Of a stretch of DNA of 64,000 bases, positions 61,756-64,000 are shown piece by piece (the stretch's first letter is position 1; every line of letters starts with the position of its first letter). The translations under genes were made by a program, and so were the position numbers. The DNA lies in contig JBCBSP010000007.1 in assembly GCA_039819095.1 (NCBI GenBank), positions 139,133 to 203,132 of the forward strand, given 5' to 3'. The DNA comes from JBCBSP01 sp039819095. GTDB lineage: Bacteria; Pseudomonadota; Alphaproteobacteria; Caulobacterales; Maricaulaceae. The notes under the pieces were generated by a model. That model searched no databases, was not told the DNA's origin, and worked only from the letters and a program-made list of their open reading frames with translations.

Positions 61756-62730
61756 TCACAGGTTTTGGTAGCTGAGAATGGCCGGGCCGAGAATCACAAC
61801 GAAGAGCACCGGCAGAAAGAAGACGATCATCGGAACGGTCAGCTTGGCCGGAAGCGCAGCCGCCTTCTTTTCCGCCGCCGCCATGCGCATATCCCGGTTT
61901 TCCTTCGCCATGACCCGCAGCGCCTGACCCAGCGGCGTGCCGTAGCGTTCCGCCTGCACCAGGGCGGTGGCCACCGCTTTCACGCCGGGATGATTGGTGC
62001 GGTAAGCGAGATTCTCGTAAGCCTGACGCCGGTCCTGCAGATAGGACAGCTCCGCCGTCGTCAGCGAAAGCTCTTCAGCCAGCTCGATGGAGTTGACCCC
62101 TACTTCGGACGCCACCTTCTGGAAGGCAGCCTCCACAGACATGCCGGATTCCACGCAGATCAGGAGCAGATCAAGAGAGTCAGGAAACGCCTTCATGATG
62201 GAGTCGCGGCGCTTCTGTGCGACATTCTTCAGATAAATGCCCGGCGCATAATAGCCGAGTACGGCCATGCCAACGACGATCGTGAGGCGCTGCGGCAGCT
62301 CCAGGCCGAAATCATTGATCACGAACAGATAGAACACCCCCGCGCCCAGCAGCAGGAAGGGCGCAATGAAGCGCGCAAAGTAGAAGGCGGAGACCGGCCC
62401 GGGACCGCGCAGGCCGGCCTGGGCGAGCTTGCGCTGAAGGTCGGGGTCTTTGAGCGCCTCTTGAAGGTTCAGCTTCTCCACGACCTTCCGGTAAAGGCTG
62501 CGCGTATCCTTACCGCGCAGATTGGCCTTGCGGTCATCAAGCGACTCTCTGGACTTCTTGCGCAATTCCTCACGCCGGTTGGCCACGGCCTTGAGGCGTT
62601 TGTCGGTCTTGTCGCCCCCCATGGCCGGAGCCGACAGCGTAACGACCGTCGCAAAGACGAGTGCGGCCGCGATCAGCGCGAAAATCGTGTCCGGCGAGAC
62701 GATCCACTCAGCAAAGGCGTCGATATTCAT
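61756..62730 (-). CDS. tadC: Tad pilus inner-membrane protein TadC
   Basis: A 324-residue type II secretion GspF-domain protein with four membrane helices (about 12-32, 115-150, 270-290 and 300-320). The GspF-like core includes FPDSLDLLLICVESGMSVEAA, VASEVGVNSIELAEELSLTTAELSYL and LVQAERYGTPLGQALRVMAKENR. It is paired with TadB as a heterodimeric inner-membrane platform for Flp pilus assembly and follows tadB by 12 bp. Confidence 0.95.
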   Translation of the reverse strand: MNIDAFAEWIVSPDTIFALIAAALVFATVVTLSAPAMGGDKTDKRLKAVANRREELRKKSRESLDDRKANLRGKDTRSLYRKVVEKLNLQEALKDPDLQRKLAQAGLRGPGPVSAFYFARFIAPFLLLGAGVFYLFVINDFGLELPQRLTIVVGMAVLGYYAPGIYLKNVAQKRRDSIMKAFPDSLDLLLICVESGMSVEAAFQKVASEVGVNSIELAEELSLTTAELSYLQDRRQAYENLAYRTNHPGVKAVATALVQAERYGTPLGQALRVMAKENRDMRMAAAEKKAAALPAKLTVPMIVFFLPVLFVVILGPAILSYQNL

Positions 62731-62742
62731 CTTCTCGCCTCG

Positions 62743-63732
62743 CTAATGTTTGAAATTGATCATGCCGCGCATCATCAGAATGCCCATCAGCATCCACAGA
62801 CCGCCGCCCAGCAGCATCATCTGACCCGTCGCGCTGGTGAACATCGGGCCCATATAATCCGGCGAAATCAGGCTGATGATGACCAGAACGCCCGGTGGCA
62901 GCGAGCCGATGATGAAGGCTGACGCCTTGGCTTCAGACGACAGGGCCTGGATCTTCTCGCGCATCATCTTGCGGGCCCGTAAAACCCCTGACAGATTGCC
63001 CAGCGCTTCGGCGAGATTGCCGCCCGTGCGCTGCTGGATCAGCAGAACCGTGGCGAAAAAGTTCAGCTCTGGAAGCGGCATGCGGGTGGTCATCCGGCGC
63101 ATGCCCTCTTCCAGGTCGACGCCGACGGAGATGCCTTCAACCAGCTGGGCGAATTCAGATCCGACCGGCTCAGGGGTCTCGCGCGCGATGACTTTCAGAC
63201 ACTCGCTCAGCGGCAGGCCGGATTTGACGCCGCGCACGATGATGTCGAGCGCATCGGCGAAGTGCTCGGTGAATTTCTTCTGCCGGGCGTCGCGGCGCAT
63301 GCCGAGATACCAGCGCGGCGCACCAAGGCCGAGCACGATGCCGGCGGCGAGCACCAGAAGAATGTTCTGGCCCGCGACCAGCACGCCCAGCGCACCGACA
63401 AACCCCAGAACGCCGGAGATGATCCAGAACTGGGTCGGCGACCATTCAAGCCCCGCCTGCTCAATTCGCGCGCGCAGGGTTAGCGATTTCTTCCGCGCCT
63501 GTTTCTGGCGCTCTTCCATCTCTTTGAGCGAGTCCTGGATCTGGCGCTTTTTCTGCGCAGTCTGATCCAACTTGGCGCCGCCATGGCGGACCGCCGCGCC
63601 CTCGCCCTTGACCACCGCGGCGCGTTGCATAACGCGTTTGTCGCCTCCGCTGGTCAGCGCAAAGCCGCCGCCGACGACCGCGATGAAGACTGCAGCTGCG
63701 GCCAGGATGAAGGCGAGTTCGCCGCCGGGCAT
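62743..63732 (-). CDS. tadB: Tad pilus inner-membrane protein TadB
   Basis: A 329-residue GspF-domain protein with an N-terminal membrane helix (LAFILAAAAVFIAVVGGGFAL) and further helices near residues 105-145 and 265-325. FADALDIIVRGVKSGLPLSECLKVIA and LPELNFFATVLLIQQRTGGNLAEALGNLS are the diagnostic segments. It forms the pilus assembly platform with TadC and contacts the ATPase CpaF, whose gene ends 4 bp upstream. Confidence 0.96.
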   Translation of the reverse strand: MPGGELAFILAAAAVFIAVVGGGFALTSGGDKRVMQRAAVVKGEGAAVRHGGAKLDQTAQKKRQIQDSLKEMEERQKQARKKSLTLRARIEQAGLEWSPTQFWIISGVLGFVGALGVLVAGQNILLVLAAGIVLGLGAPRWYLGMRRDARQKKFTEHFADALDIIVRGVKSGLPLSECLKVIARETPEPVGSEFAQLVEGISVGVDLEEGMRRMTTRMPLPELNFFATVLLIQQRTGGNLAEALGNLSGVLRARKMMREKIQALSSEAKASAFIIGSLPPGVLVIISLISPDYMGPMFTSATGQMMLLGGGLWMLMGILMMRGMINFKH

Positions 63733-63736
63733 CGCG

Positions 63737-64000
63737 TCAGGCCTCCGCCGCGTCGAGCGCTTCGGCGAGTTCTTTTTCCAGGCCGTAATAGCGCGCGCGA
63801 TCCCAGAATTTCGGCCGCGCGATGCCGGTGGAGTTGTGCACGCCGGTGATATCGCCGTGCTCGTCCTCGCCGGTGATTTCGTACAGGAAGAGATCCTGGG
63901 TGACGATCACGTCGCCTTCCATGCCGATCACTTCGGTGATGTGGGTGATCTTGCGCGAACCGTCGCGCAGGCGCGCGGCCTGAACCACCACGTCGATGGA
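63737..64000 (-). CDS. cpaF: Pilus assembly ATPase CpaF/TadA, C-terminal end (continues beyond window)
   Basis: The reading frame runs through the right edge with no start, so the visible 87 residues are the C-terminus. SIDVVVQAARLRDGSRKITHI matches the GspE-like ATPase strand-turn, and VTQDLFLYEITGEDEHG plus the tail GLEKELAEAL is typical of CpaF. The ATPase powers Flp pilus extension, and the gene order cpaF-tadB-tadC fits the tad locus. Confidence 0.93.
   Translation of the reverse strand, partial: SIDVVVQAARLRDGSRKITHITEVIGMEGDVIVTQDLFLYEITGEDEHGDITGVHNSTGIARPKFWDRARYYGLEKELAEALDAAEA

Noticed and set aside
61765..62922. Plus-strand frame of about 385 codons
   Set aside because: It is antisense to tadC and tadB.

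Overview
The window is a GC-rich, gene-dense piece of a bacterial chromosome. Gene content points to an alphaproteobacterium, most likely a marine Maricaulales/Hyphomonadaceae-type organism. This is inferred from the rpmH-rnpA-yidC-engB order, an ffs RNA upstream of dnaX-ybaB-recR, a Tad/Cpa pilus locus, DUF3299 and DUF1036 proteins, a MoxR-associated DUF4159 cluster and many Ala/Arg-rich lipoproteins. No species can be named from the sequence alone. There is no CRISPR array, rRNA operon, transposase or prophage block.

Layout. 1-3.2 kb is the 3' end of a MoxR/VWA-type cluster. 3.2-8.9 kb holds a pirin, a DUF2306 membrane protein divergent from a membrane-bound AraC regulator, two small exported proteins, queE-queC and cutA. 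8.9-12.5 kb has two hybrid histidine kinases tail to tail, the second with a receiver lacking its phosphoacceptor. 12.6-16.7 kb carries lipoproteins, a PiuC-type dioxygenase and an AbgT transporter. 16.6-19.7 kb is a nucleoside uptake and salvage operon (CNT transporter, nucleoside hydrolase, ribokinase). 19.9-21.3 kb looks like a small acquired patch: one orphan membrane/GNAT-like gene and a duplicated fragment next to tRNA-Arg(ACG). 21.3-27.9 kb has a P1 peptidase, gamma-glutamyltransferase, a sensor kinase and a flavoprotein/TVP38 pair.

28.1-31.5 kb is rpmH-rnpA-yidC-engB; engB appears to start at a CTG overlapping the yidC stop. 31.5-39.5 kb holds a DUF1036 protein, a HAD nucleotidase, dapD, an orphan DNA-binding gene, a CPBP protein, an ArsR/SDR pair and dapE with two membrane proteins. 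39.5-47.9 kb contains truA, fmt, def and rmuC, split by SDRs, a Kazal-domain lipoprotein and a palindrome-rich spacer. 48-57.9 kb carries an acyltransferase-like protein, a PQQ sugar dehydrogenase, an esterase, recR-ybaB-dnaX-ffs, an AhpD-like protein, nudC and a membrane cytochrome c. 58-64 kb has an NlpC/P60 peptidase, a leucyl aminopeptidase and Tad pilus genes (tadD, tadC, tadB and the cpaF end).

The most unusual locus is 34.1-35.1 kb. An orphan protein with a ribbon-helix-helix-like N-terminus and a C-terminus that resembles the SeqA DNA-binding domain lies downstream of a 39-bp near-perfect dyad built from CTTATAAG boxes. The gene is a compositional mosaic: 37% GC at its start and 77% GC in its second half by direct 60-base counts. 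The tandem GGAACC dyads at the arsR/SDR promoter and the tRNA-Arg duplicated tail are the next clearest non-coding signals.
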